Shown here: one piece after another, positions 8,523-16,826 of the stretch
How the letters are laid out: every line of letters begins with the position of its first letter
Position numbering within the stretch: the first letter of the stretch is position 1
Translations under genes and position numbers: made by a program
Source of the DNA: Mesorhizobium atlanticum
GTDB taxonomy: Bacteria > Pseudomonadota > Alphaproteobacteria > Rhizobiales > Rhizobiaceae
Reading direction: 5' to 3'
Length of the DNA: 64,000 nt
Assembly (NCBI RefSeq): GCF_003289965.1
Contig: NZ_QMBQ01000005.1
Location: 124,001-188,000, forward strand
The notes under the pieces: generated by a model
Told to the model about the DNA's origin: nothing
Databases searched by the model: none
The model's input: only the letters and a program-made list of their open reading frames with translations

Positions 8523-9170
8523 ATGATTGCCGAGCGCCTCTCACCACCTTCCCGCTTCCGCAGCCTGCCAGCCTTCCTGATGATGGCTTTCGTGCTGCCG
8601 CTGCTTGCCGGCTGTGGCTACAACACCATTCCGACGGCGGAAGAGAACGCCAGGGCGGCGTGGAGCGAGGTGCTCAACCAGTATCAGCGCCGCTCCGACC
8701 TGATCCCGAACCTGGTCGAGACGGTGAAGGGCTATGCCTCGCATGAAAAGGACACGCTCGACGCGGTTGTTCAGGCGCGCGCCAAGGCAACGCAGATCAC
8801 GGTGACGCCGGAGACGCTGAAGGATCCCGAAGCGCTGAAGAAGTTCCAGGATGCCCAGGCCGGACTGACCAGCGCGCTTTCGCGGCTGATCGCGGTGTCG
8901 GAAGCCTATCCTGACCTCAAGGCGAACCAGAATTTTCTGGCGCTGCAGGCGCAGCTGGAAGGCACCGAGAACCGCATAGCCGTTGCGCGGCGCGACTACA
9001 TCCAGGCGGTCAGGGATTATAACCTGACGCTGAAGACCTTCCCGTCCGTGCTATGGGCGACCTTCTGGTTCCGCGGCAACGAGCCCTTCGCCAACTTCAC
9101 CGTCGACGAGGACAAGATGCAGGTGCCGAAGGTCGATTTCGGCACGAGCACCACCAAACAGGGCGGGTGA
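8523..9170 (+). CDS. lemA: LemA family lipoprotein
   Basis: 215-residue LemA protein. The signal peptide ends in the lipobox LLAGC (Cys about residue 34), so it should be lipid-anchored, unlike many LemA proteins. The conserved NQYQRRSDLIPNLVETVKGY block (about residues 57-76), the AVQARAKA-like helix and the C-terminal YNLTLKTFPS segment define the family. I start at ATG 8523, which follows GAGGGA; an upstream GTG-type start would spoil the signal peptide. Downstream lie two TPM-domain genes, a pairing with LemA seen in many bacteria. The role of the module is not settled; envelope quality control is one suggestion. Confidence 0.92.
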   Translation: MIAERLSPPSRFRSLPAFLMMAFVLPLLAGCGYNTIPTAEENARAAWSEVLNQYQRRSDLIPNLVETVKGYASHEKDTLDAVVQARAKATQITVTPETLKDPEALKKFQDAQAGLTSALSRLIAVSEAYPDLKANQNFLALQAQLEGTENRIAVARRDYIQAVRDYNLTLKTFPSVLWATFWFRGNEPFANFTVDEDKMQVPKVDFGTSTTKQGG

Positions 9171-9209
9171 GAGCGACTTAGCTTATCGAGCCAGCCTTGA
9201 GTTCCTTCG

Positions 9210-9368
9210 CCCCCCTCTCTGGCCTGCCGGCCATCTCCCCCTCAAGGGGGGAGATTAGCAGTTTCGACAACCTCGCCCTCTCTTCGACGCTGAAGATTCG
9301 CGAAGCCCGATGTGACGTCCAATCTCCTCCCTTGAGGGGGAGATGTCCGGCAGGACAGAGAGGGGGGC
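9210..9368. repeat. Repeat family C, copy 1 (RIME-like), overlapping the TPM gene start
   Basis: Ends are inverted copies of CCCCTCTCTGGCCTGCCGG / GTCCGGCAGGACAGAGAGGG, each followed inward by a hairpin built on ATCTCCCCCTCAAGGGGGGA. Related copies lie at about 57108-57266 and 57953-58106. It sits between lemA and the TPM gene and covers every plausible upstream start codon of the latter. Confidence 0.8.
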
Positions 9369-10189
9369 GACAGAACGCCTACCTCTCATTGCTTTGCCTT
9401 CTTGCCGCCCTTCTCTTCCTCCCCCTCGCCGCCTTCGCCGCCGACCTTCCCGCCCTGACGGGCCGCGTCGTCGACAATGCCGGCATCATCGACGCCGGCA
9501 CACGCGCGGCGCTGACGCAAAAGCTCGCGGACTTCGAAACCAAGGGCTCCGACCAGATCGTCGTCGCCACCATCCCGAGCCTCGGCGGCGAGGAGATAGA
9601 GCCTTACGCCAACCGGCTGTTCCGCTTCTGGAAGCTCGGCCAGGCCAAGGAAAACAACGGCGTGCTGCTCTTGGTGGCGCCCAACGACCGCAAGATGCGC
9701 ATCGAGGTCGGCTATGGGCTCGAGGGCACGCTGACCGACCTGCACACCAAGCTGATCATCGAGAACGACATGGTGCCGGCCTTCCGCGCCGGCGATTTCT
9801 CCGGCGGCATCACCAAGGCCGTCGACGACATGATCATGGTGCTGGAGGGCAATCCGGAGGAGCTGGAGGCACGCGGCAAGCGCAACGAGCAGGCGCCGTT
9901 CAATTCCGACGACCTGTTCTTCGCCATCTTCATCACCATCTGGGCGCTGATCTTCTTCGGCGGCATCGCCATGACGGTGCTGCCGCCGATCTTCGGCCAG
10001 AAGATCGGACCGGGCCGCTACCGCTGGCTCGGCATGACCTTCGATCAGAACCGGCGCTCCTCTTCGGGCGGCTGGTCGTCGGGTGGCGGCGGCTGGTCCT
10101 CAGGCGGCGGAGGCTGGTCCTCGGGAGGCGGCGGATTCTCCGGCGGCGGCGGCTCGTCGGGCGGCGGCGGCTCTTCGGGAAGCTGGTGA
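9332..10189 (+). CDS. TPM-domain exported/membrane protein with Gly-Ser-rich tail
   Basis: TPM (TLP18.3/Psb32/MOLO-1) family protein. The mature part begins ADLPALTGRVVDNAGIID, has the central GSDQIVVATIPSLGG strand and KENNGVLLLVAP, then one membrane helix (FFAIFITIWALIFFGGIA) and a C-terminal tail of WSSGGGG units. The start is unresolved: no ATG exists in frame upstream of the domain. TTG codons at 9197, 9332 and 9389 are the only choices, none has a good ribosome-binding site, and the first two involve the inserted repeat. I use 9332 because it leaves an Arg-rich n-region before the LLCLLAALLFLPLAAFA signal sequence. Lies between lemA and a second TPM gene. Confidence 0.8.
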   Translation: MRGRCPAGQRGGRQNAYLSLLCLLAALLFLPLAAFAADLPALTGRVVDNAGIIDAGTRAALTQKLADFETKGSDQIVVATIPSLGGEEIEPYANRLFRFWKLGQAKENNGVLLLVAPNDRKMRIEVGYGLEGTLTDLHTKLIIENDMVPAFRAGDFSGGITKAVDDMIMVLEGNPEELEARGKRNEQAPFNSDDLFFAIFITIWALIFFGGIAMTVLPPIFGQKIGPGRYRWLGMTFDQNRRSSSGGWSSGGGGWSSGGGGWSSGGGGFSGGGGSSGGGGSSGSW

Positions 10190-10195
10190 GGCATC

Positions 10196-10834
10196 ATGGC
10201 AACGCGACCGATCAGCGCCGAGGACCATGACCGCATCGCCGAGGCGATCCGCACCGCCGAATTGAAGACCGACGGCGAGATCTACTGCGTCGTCGCTCGC
10301 GCCAGCGACGGCTACTTCTTTCCGGCCGCTTTCACCACGACGATCGGCCTGTTCATCGCCAGCCTCGCGGTTGCATACGGGCTGGAGGGCTTGTGGCTGA
10401 CAATCCGGCTGCCGCATTTCGTGCTGGCGCAACTGCTGGCATTCGCCTCGGCGCTTGCCTTGCTCTGGCTCCTGCCCGCCTTGCGCATCCATTTCGTGCC
10501 GCGAAGGCTGCGCTATCAGGCCGCGCACGCCAATGCGATGAAGCAGTTCCTGGCCCGCAACGTCCATCGCACCAGCGCGCGCACCGGCGTGCTCATCTTC
10601 GTCTCCATCGCCGAGCGCTATGCCGAGGTCGTCGCCGACTCCGGCATCGACGCCAAGGTCGGACAGCAAGTCTGGGACGGCGTGGTGCGCGAGCTGACGA
10701 AACATGCCGGCGACGACCGGTTGCCCGACGGCTTCGTCAAAGCCATCGAGTCGGTCGGCGCGGTGCTTGCCGAGCATTTCCCGGTCACCGAAGGCGATAT
10801 CAACGAACTCGACGACCACCTCGTCGAAATCTGA
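10196..10834 (+). CDS. Second TPM-domain membrane protein
   Basis: 212 residues, starting 6 bases after the previous TPM gene with a GGTGAGG-type site spanning that stop. Residues 1-40 (ISAEDHDRIAEAIRTAE, DGEIYCVVA) and residues about 110-200 (TSARTGVLIFVSIAERYAEV, GFVKAIESVGAVLAEHFP) form the TPM fold, interrupted by two hydrophobic helices (about residues 44-65 and 75-98). This split architecture is standard for the short TPM proteins encoded after LemA. Co-translated with its neighbour; molecular role unknown. Confidence 0.88.
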   Translation: MATRPISAEDHDRIAEAIRTAELKTDGEIYCVVARASDGYFFPAAFTTTIGLFIASLAVAYGLEGLWLTIRLPHFVLAQLLAFASALALLWLLPALRIHFVPRRLRYQAAHANAMKQFLARNVHRTSARTGVLIFVSIAERYAEVVADSGIDAKVGQQVWDGVVRELTKHAGDDRLPDGFVKAIESVGAVLAEHFPVTEGDINELDDHLVEI

Positions 10835-10938
10835 TACGGCGCCTGGTTCGCGGACGCGCCTTTGGCCTGTGTGAAAGCGTCGAGGCGTGCCGGGGGACTC
10901 TTTGCAATCGCCCGATGCGGGTTTATGGTTAACCAATC

Positions 10939-11445
10939 ATGAACACGCTGACCATCGACATCCGGAAGGCAGAGCCGCGCGACGCCAGCGCCATCGCCGA
11001 GGTGCACCAGCAGGCCTGGCGCGGCGCTTATTCCGGCATCATCCCGCACCGCACGCTGACCTCGATGATCAATCGCCGCGGCGTCGACTGGTGGGCCAAC
11101 GCGATTCGCCGCGCCGCCACCGTGCTGGTGGTCGAGATCGGCGGAACCGTCGCCGGCTACGCCACGATCGGCAAGAACCGCGCCCGCGAGCTCCGCCAGC
11201 AGGGCGAAATCTACGAGCTCTATCTGCGCCCGGAATATCAGGGCATCGGTCTCGGCAGCCGGCTGTTCAAGGCGGCCAAGGCCCGCCTTGCCGACCACGG
11301 CCTGCGTGGCCTTGTGGTCTGGGCGCTGGAAGACAATCACAACGCTTTGGCCTTCTATGCCGGCAATGGCGGCCGCGATATCGCCGAAGGCGTCGAGGTC
11401 TTCGAGCAGAAGGCGCTGAAGAAGGTCGCCTTCGTCTGGGAATGA
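10939..11445 (+). CDS. GNAT family N-acetyltransferase
   Basis: 168-residue acetyl-CoA-dependent N-acetyltransferase. The A motif is [20 protein letters not shown] (about residues 90-109) with the Q-x-x-G-x-G/L acetyl-CoA loop, preceded by [13 protein letters not shown] and followed by [20 protein letters not shown] (motif B). The substrate amine cannot be predicted. There is no strong ribosome-binding site before the ATG; it is separated by 104 bases from the TPM gene and by 139 from ppa, so it is probably its own transcription unit. Confidence 0.9.
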   Translation: MNTLTIDIRKAEPRDASAIAEVHQQAWRGAYSGIIPHRTLTSMINRRGVDWWANAIRRAATVLVVEIGGTVAGYATIGKNRARELRQQGEIYELYLRPEYQGIGLGSRLFKAAKARLADHGLRGLVVWALEDNHNALAFYAGNGGRDIAEGVEVFEQKALKKVAFVWE

Positions 11446-11584
11446 CAGGATCGCCTCCGCGGCCTGCGTCAGGTTACAATCCATCACAAACTGTGCGCTT
11501 TCATTAGCATTCAGCACTAATCGCCGCATTGCACCACGACGCTTCGCCCGCTATCGGTCTTGCAATCGAGAGAGGGATTTAGCC

Positions 11585-12118
11585 ATGCGTATCGAAGCCG
11601 TGCCCACCGGGAAGAACCCGCCTGACGACGTCAACGTCATCATCGAGGTGCCGATCGGCGGCGAGCCGATCAAATACGAGATGGACAAGGAGGCCGGCAC
11701 TTTGTTCGTCGACCGCTTCCTGCACACCTCCATGCGCTATCCCGGCAATTACGGCTTCGTGCCGCACACGCTGTCGGGCGACGGCGACCCGATCGACGTG
11801 CTGGTGTGCAACACCCGCGCGCTGGTGCCGGGCTGCGTCATCAATGTGCGGCCGATCGGCGTGCTGATCATGGAAGACAATGCCGGCCAGGACGAGAAGG
11901 TGATCGCCGTCCCCTCGCCCAAGCTGACGTTGCGCTACGAGAACGTCACCGAATACACCCACCTGCCGGAAATCACCCGCCAGCAGGTGCAGCACTTCTT
12001 CGAGCACTACAAGGATCTCGAGCCCGGCAAATGGGTCAAGATCGAGGGCTGGCACGATTCCAAATATGCCAAGAAGATGATCGTCGACGCGATCGCGCGG
12101 GCAAAGGCGGCTAAGTAG
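11585..12118 (+). CDS. ppa: Inorganic pyrophosphatase
   Basis: Family I soluble pyrophosphatase, 177 residues, hydrolysing PPi to phosphate and pulling biosynthetic reactions forward. The signature [10 protein letters not shown] (about residues 64-73) supplies the metal-binding Asp residues; [10 protein letters not shown] and the C-terminal [13 protein letters not shown] are also family-typical. The ATG follows GAGAGAGGG. It converges on the CUT2 sugar-importer operon across a repeat-A element. Confidence 0.97.
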   Translation: MRIEAVPTGKNPPDDVNVIIEVPIGGEPIKYEMDKEAGTLFVDRFLHTSMRYPGNYGFVPHTLSGDGDPIDVLVCNTRALVPGCVINVRPIGVLIMEDNAGQDEKVIAVPSPKLTLRYENVTEYTHLPEITRQQVQHFFEHYKDLEPGKWVKIEGWHDSKYAKKMIVDAIARAKAAK

Positions 12119-12130
12119 GGTTGTCTTGTC

Positions 12131-12174
12131 GCAATTCCGGACGAAAAACCGCTTCACACTTTTCCTGGAATTGC
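12131..12174. repeat. Repeat family A, copy 2 (inverted orientation)
   Basis: GCAATTCCGG...CCTGGAATTGC with the AAAACCG...CACTTTTCC interior, in the opposite orientation to the other copies. It fills the short gap between the convergent ppa and ABC permease genes, ending 2 bases before the permease stop codon, so it may act as a shared 3' end. Confidence 0.8.
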
Positions 12175-12175
12175 T

Positions 12176-13123
12176 TTAGCGCACCGCCTTCTCGCCGCCG
12201 GCCGCGGTGATCACGCCCACGATGATCAGCCCGGTCAGCACCAGCCGCACGCCGGCGCTGACGCCGAATGTGTTGAGCATGGTGAGCAAAAGCACCAGGA
12301 ACAGCCCGGCGCCCCAGACGCCGGGCACGTTCGCCTTGCCGCCGGCGACCGAGGTGCCGCCGATGACCACGACCGCGATCGACGCGAGCAGGTACTCGTT
12401 GCCGATGTCGACATTGGCGCCGCGGAAATAGCCGGCAAGCAGGGCGCCGTCGATGCCGCCCAGCGCCCCGCACAGCGTGTAGGTGAGGAAGCGTATGCGG
12501 CCGACATGGACGCCGGCCAGCCAGGCGGCGCGGATGTTCTGGCCGATCGCCAGCACCGAGCGTCCATAGATCATGCGCTGCAGCGCCAAGGCCGCGCCGA
12601 TGGTGAAGATCACCGTCAGCATCGCCAGCACCGGAATGCCCAGCACCTGCCAGTTGGTGAAGTCGGCAAAACCCGGCGGCGGCTTGATCTGCAGGCCGCG
12701 GCCATAGCTGATGTCGACCGACTGGATGATGAAGCTCGCCGACAGCGTCGCGATGATCGGCGGAATGCGCAGCGCCCAGATCAGCAGATAGTTGACGGCG
12801 CCGATCGCCGCCCCGCAGGCAAGTGCCGCGAGCATTCCGACGACGATCATGGAATCGCTGCCGCCCATCACCTTCATGGCGACGGCGCTCGCCAGGCCGA
12901 TATTGGCCGGCAGCGACAAGTCGACATTGCCCGGCCCCAGCGTGATGACGAACATCTGGCCGACACCGACGATGACGGTGAACACGGCGAGCGACAGCGC
13001 CGCCGTGACCATGCCGCCGGCGCCATAGCCGCCAGTGAAGGCGACGGTTGCCAGCCAGACGACGAGCGCGCCTACAAAGGACCAGAGCCAGGGTTTTTCC
13101 AGCAGCGTCCGCACCGAGGTCAT
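12176..13123 (-). CDS. CUT2 sugar ABC transporter permease (RbsC-like), second permease
   Basis: 315-residue inner-membrane permease of the ribose/xylose-type (CUT2) importer family, with eight or more hydrophobic helices. VGQMFVITLGPGNVDLSLPA near residues 50-70 is the equivalent of the family's GIDLSVG loop, here altered to GNVDLSLP. NEYLLASIAVVVIGGTSVAGG (about residues 238-258) is the conserved EAA-like region. It starts 3 bases after the stop of the first permease, so the two form a heterodimeric channel rather than the common homodimer. Last gene of the operon. Confidence 0.9.
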   Translation of the reverse strand: MTSVRTLLEKPWLWSFVGALVVWLATVAFTGGYGAGGMVTAALSLAVFTVIVGVGQMFVITLGPGNVDLSLPANIGLASAVAMKVMGGSDSMIVVGMLAALACGAAIGAVNYLLIWALRIPPIIATLSASFIIQSVDISYGRGLQIKPPPGFADFTNWQVLGIPVLAMLTVIFTIGAALALQRMIYGRSVLAIGQNIRAAWLAGVHVGRIRFLTYTLCGALGGIDGALLAGYFRGANVDIGNEYLLASIAVVVIGGTSVAGGKANVPGVWGAGLFLVLLLTMLNTFGVSAGVRLVLTGLIIVGVITAAGGEKAVR

Positions 13124-13126
13124 CGC

Positions 13127-14116
13127 CTACCGCTCCCTGCGGCTGATCAGCACCCGCGCGGCAAGCACGATGATCAGGATCGCGCCATTGGCGGCGACCT
13201 GCCAGTCGGGCGGGATGTGCATGAAGGTCAAAAGCGGCGAGGCCGCGAGCGCCAGCGTCAGCGCACCGATGACCGCGCCGATCGGCGACACGCGGCCGCC
13301 GACAAACTCGCCACCGCCAAGAATGACACCGGCGATCGAAAGCAGCGTGTAGCCATTGCCGATATTGGCGTCGGCCGACGTGGTGATGCCGATCAGCGCC
13401 ATGCCGGAAAGCACGCCGAACAGGCCAGTCAGCGCAAAGAGCACGATTTTGGTCTTGAGCAGCGACCAGCCGGCGCGCCTGAGCGCCGCGGCGTTGCCGC
13501 CGGAGCCGCGCAGTATGACGCCATAGGAGGTGCGCATCAGGCCGAAATGCACGACCGCCGCGATGATCAGCGCGGCAAGGATCGGAAAGGGGATATAAGG
13601 CGGCTTGAAGGACATGATCGACAGCAGCCAGTCGGGCGCCTTGCCGCCGGGCTTGGGCAGAACCAGGATGGCAAGCCCCTGCCAGACGAAGCTCATGCCG
13701 AGCGTCACCACGATGGAGGGCAGGTTACGCAGATGGATCAGCGCGCCGAGTAAGGCATAGACTCCGATCGAGCCCAGCAGCACGAGAATACCCAGCAGCG
13801 GCGCATCGCGCAGCCATGTCGCGGTGACGCAGCCGACGAAGCCGACGAACGTGCCGATCGACAGATCGAGCTCGTTGCCGGCGATGACGAACATCTGCGC
13901 GATTGTCGCCAGGGCGATCGGGATCGCCAGGTTGAGCATCAGGTTGAAGCCGAAATAGCTGATGGCGCGCGGGTTGAGCCAGGCAATCGCCATCAGCACC
14001 AGCGCCAGCGACAAAGCTGGCAAAAGGCCGCGCAACAGGCGCGCCCGGGCGGCGCTGCCGCGTGGCGAGGATTTCGGGAGCGTGCCGGGCGCGATCGCGG
14101 TCATCTCAGGCCGCAT
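13127..14116 (-). CDS. CUT2 sugar ABC transporter permease (RbsC-like), first permease
   Basis: 329-residue multi-helix permease. [21 protein letters not shown] (opening near residue 78) is the substrate-channel loop of RbsC-type proteins, here [27 protein letters not shown] (about residues 255-274) matches the conserved C-terminal segment. Its start lies inside the end of the ATPase gene (11-base overlap), which indicates translational coupling. With the second permease, the ATPase and the binding protein it makes a complete importer. Confidence 0.9.
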   Translation of the reverse strand: MRPEMTAIAPGTLPKSSPRGSAARARLLRGLLPALSLALVLMAIAWLNPRAISYFGFNLMLNLAIPIALATIAQMFVIAGNELDLSIGTFVGFVGCVTATWLRDAPLLGILVLLGSIGVYALLGALIHLRNLPSIVVTLGMSFVWQGLAILVLPKPGGKAPDWLLSIMSFKPPYIPFPILAALIIAAVVHFGLMRTSYGVILRGSGGNAAALRRAGWSLLKTKIVLFALTGLFGVLSGMALIGITTSADANIGNGYTLLSIAGVILGGGEFVGGRVSPIGAVIGALTLALAASPLLTFMHIPPDWQVAANGAILIIVLAARVLISRRER

Positions 14117-15575
14117 CGCCGAACGAGGACTGGATGATCTTTTCCTCCGTCAATTCGTCGCGCCGCAGATTGGCGACGATACGGCCGTTCTTGAAGACAT
14201 AGACATGATCGCAATTGTCGAGCTCTTCGGTTTCGGTCGTGTACCAGAGGAAGGTCCGGCCCTTGGCGGCCTCCTCGCGCACGAGGTCGTAGACCTCGAG
14301 CTTGGTGCCGATGTCGACGCCGCGCATCGGGTCGTCCATCAGCACGATCTCGGCGTCGGAGCCGAGCGCGCGGGCGAACAGCGCCTTCTGCTGATTGCCG
14401 CCTGACAGCGAATAGATGTTGTTGTTCATGTCCGGCGTGCGGATACCGATCTTCTTTTTCCAGAATTCGGCGAGCTCGGCCTCGCGCTGCGGCGAGATGA
14501 AAAGGCCGTTGCGCAGCCGGCCCAGTGAGCGGATGCCGATATTCTGCGCGATCGACCATTGCGAAAAGATCCCGTCCGACTGGCGGTCACCCGCGACCAG
14601 CGCCACGGGTGCCGTCACCTCGATGCCGGCCTTGGCGCGGGCGGCCGCCGAGAAGATCGCCAGCAAAAGGTCGGTCTGGCCATGGCCGGCAAGCCCGGCG
14701 AGGCCGATGATCTCGCCGGCGCGGGCGACGAGCTCCTTGCCGTCCTGCTGCCTGGCCGGGCGCGCGCGAACCCTGAGCGCGCCGGCCTCGGTTTTCCGGG
14801 TTTCGGCAGCGGCCTTCTGATGTCCTTCGGCGCCGCCCATGGCGGCGACGAGCTTGTCCCGGTCGAAAACATCGGCAGCATCGGCCGCGACCACCTTGCC
14901 GTCGCGCATCACCACGATACGGTCGGCGTTCTGCAGCACCTCGCCCAGCACATGCGAGATCAGGATGCAGCTGCCGCCCGCCTCGACGAAGCGACGGACG
15001 AAGGAAAGCAGCTGGCCCGCGGTGTGCGCATCGAGTGAGGAGGTCGGCTCGTCGAGGATGACCAGATGCAGCGGCTCGCGGGTCAGCGTGAAGGCGCGCG
15101 CCACCTCGACCATCTGCCGCCTTCCAATCGAAAGGTCGCCGGCGATGTCGTCCGCCGAAATACCGTGGTCAGGAAAAATCTCGTCCAGCTTGGCGCGGAT
15201 GAGATCGGCGGCCCTGCGCCGCCAGCCGAAACCCGCGAGCGAGGGATGATTGATGCGGGTGTTCTCGGCGATGCTGAGATTGGGGCAGAGCGACAGTTCC
15301 TGGAACACGCAGCGTATACCGAGTTCCAGCGCACGCGCCACGGAATAGCTCGCCTCTTCGTTGCCGCGCACCGCGATCTGCCCGCCATCCGGCCGCAGCG
15401 TGCCGGCCACCATATGCATGAGCGTCGACTTGCCGGCGCCGTTATGCCCGACAAGCCCGACGCATTCGCCGGCGCCGACATGGAAGTCGACGCCGTTAAG
15501 CGCTCGAACGGCGCCGAAATGCTTCTCGGCGCCGTTCAGCCTGACGATGTCGGTGTTTGCCTTGAGCATGCTCAA
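14106..15575 (-). CDS. CUT2 sugar ABC transporter ATP-binding protein (duplicated NBD)
   Basis: 489-residue fused double nucleotide-binding protein (RbsA/XylG type). The first domain has Walker [10 protein letters not shown] (about residues 43-51) and Walker [13 protein letters not shown], but its signature is the variant LSIGRRQ. The second domain has a proper LSGGNQQK signature and [11 protein letters not shown], while its Walker A is degenerate (GLAGHGQTD). That asymmetry is normal for CUT2 ATPases. It sits second in the operon after the binding protein and overlaps the first permease. Confidence 0.93.
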   Translation of the reverse strand: MSMLKANTDIVRLNGAEKHFGAVRALNGVDFHVGAGECVGLVGHNGAGKSTLMHMVAGTLRPDGGQIAVRGNEEASYSVARALELGIRCVFQELSLCPNLSIAENTRINHPSLAGFGWRRRAADLIRAKLDEIFPDHGISADDIAGDLSIGRRQMVEVARAFTLTREPLHLVILDEPTSSLDAHTAGQLLSFVRRFVEAGGSCILISHVLGEVLQNADRIVVMRDGKVVAADAADVFDRDKLVAAMGGAEGHQKAAAETRKTEAGALRVRARPARQQDGKELVARAGEIIGLAGLAGHGQTDLLLAIFSAAARAKAGIEVTAPVALVAGDRQSDGIFSQWSIAQNIGIRSLGRLRNGLFISPQREAELAEFWKKKIGIRTPDMNNNIYSLSGGNQQKALFARALGSDAEIVLMDDPMRGVDIGTKLEVYDLVREEAAKGRTFLWYTTETEELDNCDHVYVFKNGRIVANLRRDELTEEKIIQSSFGDAA

Positions 15576-15617
15576 CGATACCCGGCTGGCGATGCGGCTG
15601 GCAAATTCAAGCCGCCA

Positions 15618-16631
15618 TTACTTGATGTTGGCCTTGATCGCCGCGATAGCTTCTTCCTGCGTGTATTCGTGGGTGGCGACGCCGCCTTCCTTGATCTTCG
15701 GCAGCGCGGCCTCGAAATCGTCCTGGGTGAAGGCGAGATAGGGCACCAGGAGATCGTGCGGAATATCCTTGTGGCCGTCGAGCACCTGCTGCGCCACCCA
15801 GAAGGCGAGCGTCGACACGCCGGGCGCGATCGAGGCCGACCAGGTCTTGTAGCCGTCCTTCTCCTTCTGCTCCTTCCACCACTTCAGTTCGTCCTGCCGG
15901 TTACCCATGATGATGGTCGGGCGCGGCTTGCCGGCGGCGGCGAAGGCTTGCGCCGCGCCATAACCGTCGCCGCCCTGGTCAACGATGCCGACGACATCGG
16001 GAAGCGAAGGCAGGATGGTCGCCACCGCTTTTTGCGCCGTGGTCTGGTCCCAGTCGCCGGTCACCGACCCGACGATCTTGAACTCGGGATGGGCGGCGAC
16101 GCCCTCGAGGATGCCGGCATGGATGGCATCGTCGATCGAGGTGCCGGCCAGCCCGCGGATTTCCAGCAGATTGCCGCCCTTGGGCTGGAACTTGGCCATC
16201 TGCTCGACTTCCTGCTTGCCCATGTCCTTGAAGTCGACGACGACCCGATAGGCGCAAGGCTCGGTCACGATGCCGTCGAAGGAGACGACGACGATACCGG
16301 CATCGCAGGCCTGCTTGATGGCGCCGTTCAGAGCATCGGGCGAGGCGGCGTTGATGACGATGGCGTCATAGCCCTGCAGGATGAGGTTCTGCACCTGCGC
16401 GGCCTGAGTCGGCACCTCCTTGTCGGCGGTGGTGAAGACATCCGCCGCTGCGACGATCTTGTCTTCGACCGCCTTCTTGGTGACGATGCCGTAGCTGTCG
16501 AGCATCGCCTGGCGCCACGAATTGCCGGCGTAGTTGTTGGAAAAGGCGATCTTCTTGCCGCTGGTGTCGGCAAGCGCGGTGCCCGAGGCGAGCATCGCCG
16601 CGAATGCACTCAGTACAAGCAGTTTCTTCAT
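15618..16631 (-). CDS. Periplasmic sugar-binding protein of the CUT2 importer
   Basis: 337-residue periplasmic binding protein (Peripla_BP_4 / RbsB-like). The signal peptide is residues 1-21 (cleavage after ALA). The domain opens KKIAFSNNYAGNSWRQ and carries LQGYDAIVINAASPDAL, DAGIVVVSFDGIV and GIVDQGGDGYGAAQAF, all typical of the ribose-binding fold. First gene of the importer operon, expressed from the 195-base gap shared with the divergent glucoamylase gene, where a GntR-type palindrome is present. The ligand is not predictable; a sugar or polyol is likely. Confidence 0.92.
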   Translation of the reverse strand: MKKLLVLSAFAAMLASGTALADTSGKKIAFSNNYAGNSWRQAMLDSYGIVTKKAVEDKIVAAADVFTTADKEVPTQAAQVQNLILQGYDAIVINAASPDALNGAIKQACDAGIVVVSFDGIVTEPCAYRVVVDFKDMGKQEVEQMAKFQPKGGNLLEIRGLAGTSIDDAIHAGILEGVAAHPEFKIVGSVTGDWDQTTAQKAVATILPSLPDVVGIVDQGGDGYGAAQAFAAAGKPRPTIIMGNRQDELKWWKEQKEKDGYKTWSASIAPGVSTLAFWVAQQVLDGHKDIPHDLLVPYLAFTQDDFEAALPKIKEGGVATHEYTQEEAIAAIKANIK

Positions 16632-16698
16632 GTCGGTTCCTCCCGAGGTTGCTGGTCTTGACAGATGGTCGTAAGGTGAATTGCCTGTTTTTTATCTA

Positions 16699-16709
16699 TT
16701 GTCAGACAA
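16699..16709. promoter_or_regulatory. Candidate GntR-family operator
   Basis: TTGTCAGACAA is a perfect inverted repeat (TTGTC-A-GACAA) in an AT-rich stretch 68-78 bases upstream of the sugar-binding protein start and 118-128 bases upstream of the glucoamylase start. TTGTC/GACAA half-sites are typical of FadR/FCD-type GntR regulators. No such regulator is in this window. Confidence 0.5.
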
Positions 16710-16826
16710 ATTTGGCGGAACCGCAAGCTGTCAACCGCAAAGCTTGATGGGCCACCGATCAACTTGCGGTGCGGCGATTGAAATGCCTCCGGCTGATGGT
16801 CTAGGAACGCGGCAGGAGGCCAATGC

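Noticed and set aside
9197-9331. Upstream extension of the TPM gene to the TTG at 9197
   Set aside because: It would translate most of repeat C before the signal peptide and has no ribosome-binding site; possible but not preferred.
10068-10186. Tandem GGCGGCGGCTGG-like repeat
   Set aside because: It encodes the Gly/Ser/Trp-rich tail normal for TPM proteins rather than a separate repeat element.
15066-16661. 531-codon plus-strand frame opposite the ABC transporter ATPase and binding protein
   Set aside because: The minus strand encodes well-defined transporter subunits; this frame has no recognisable domain.
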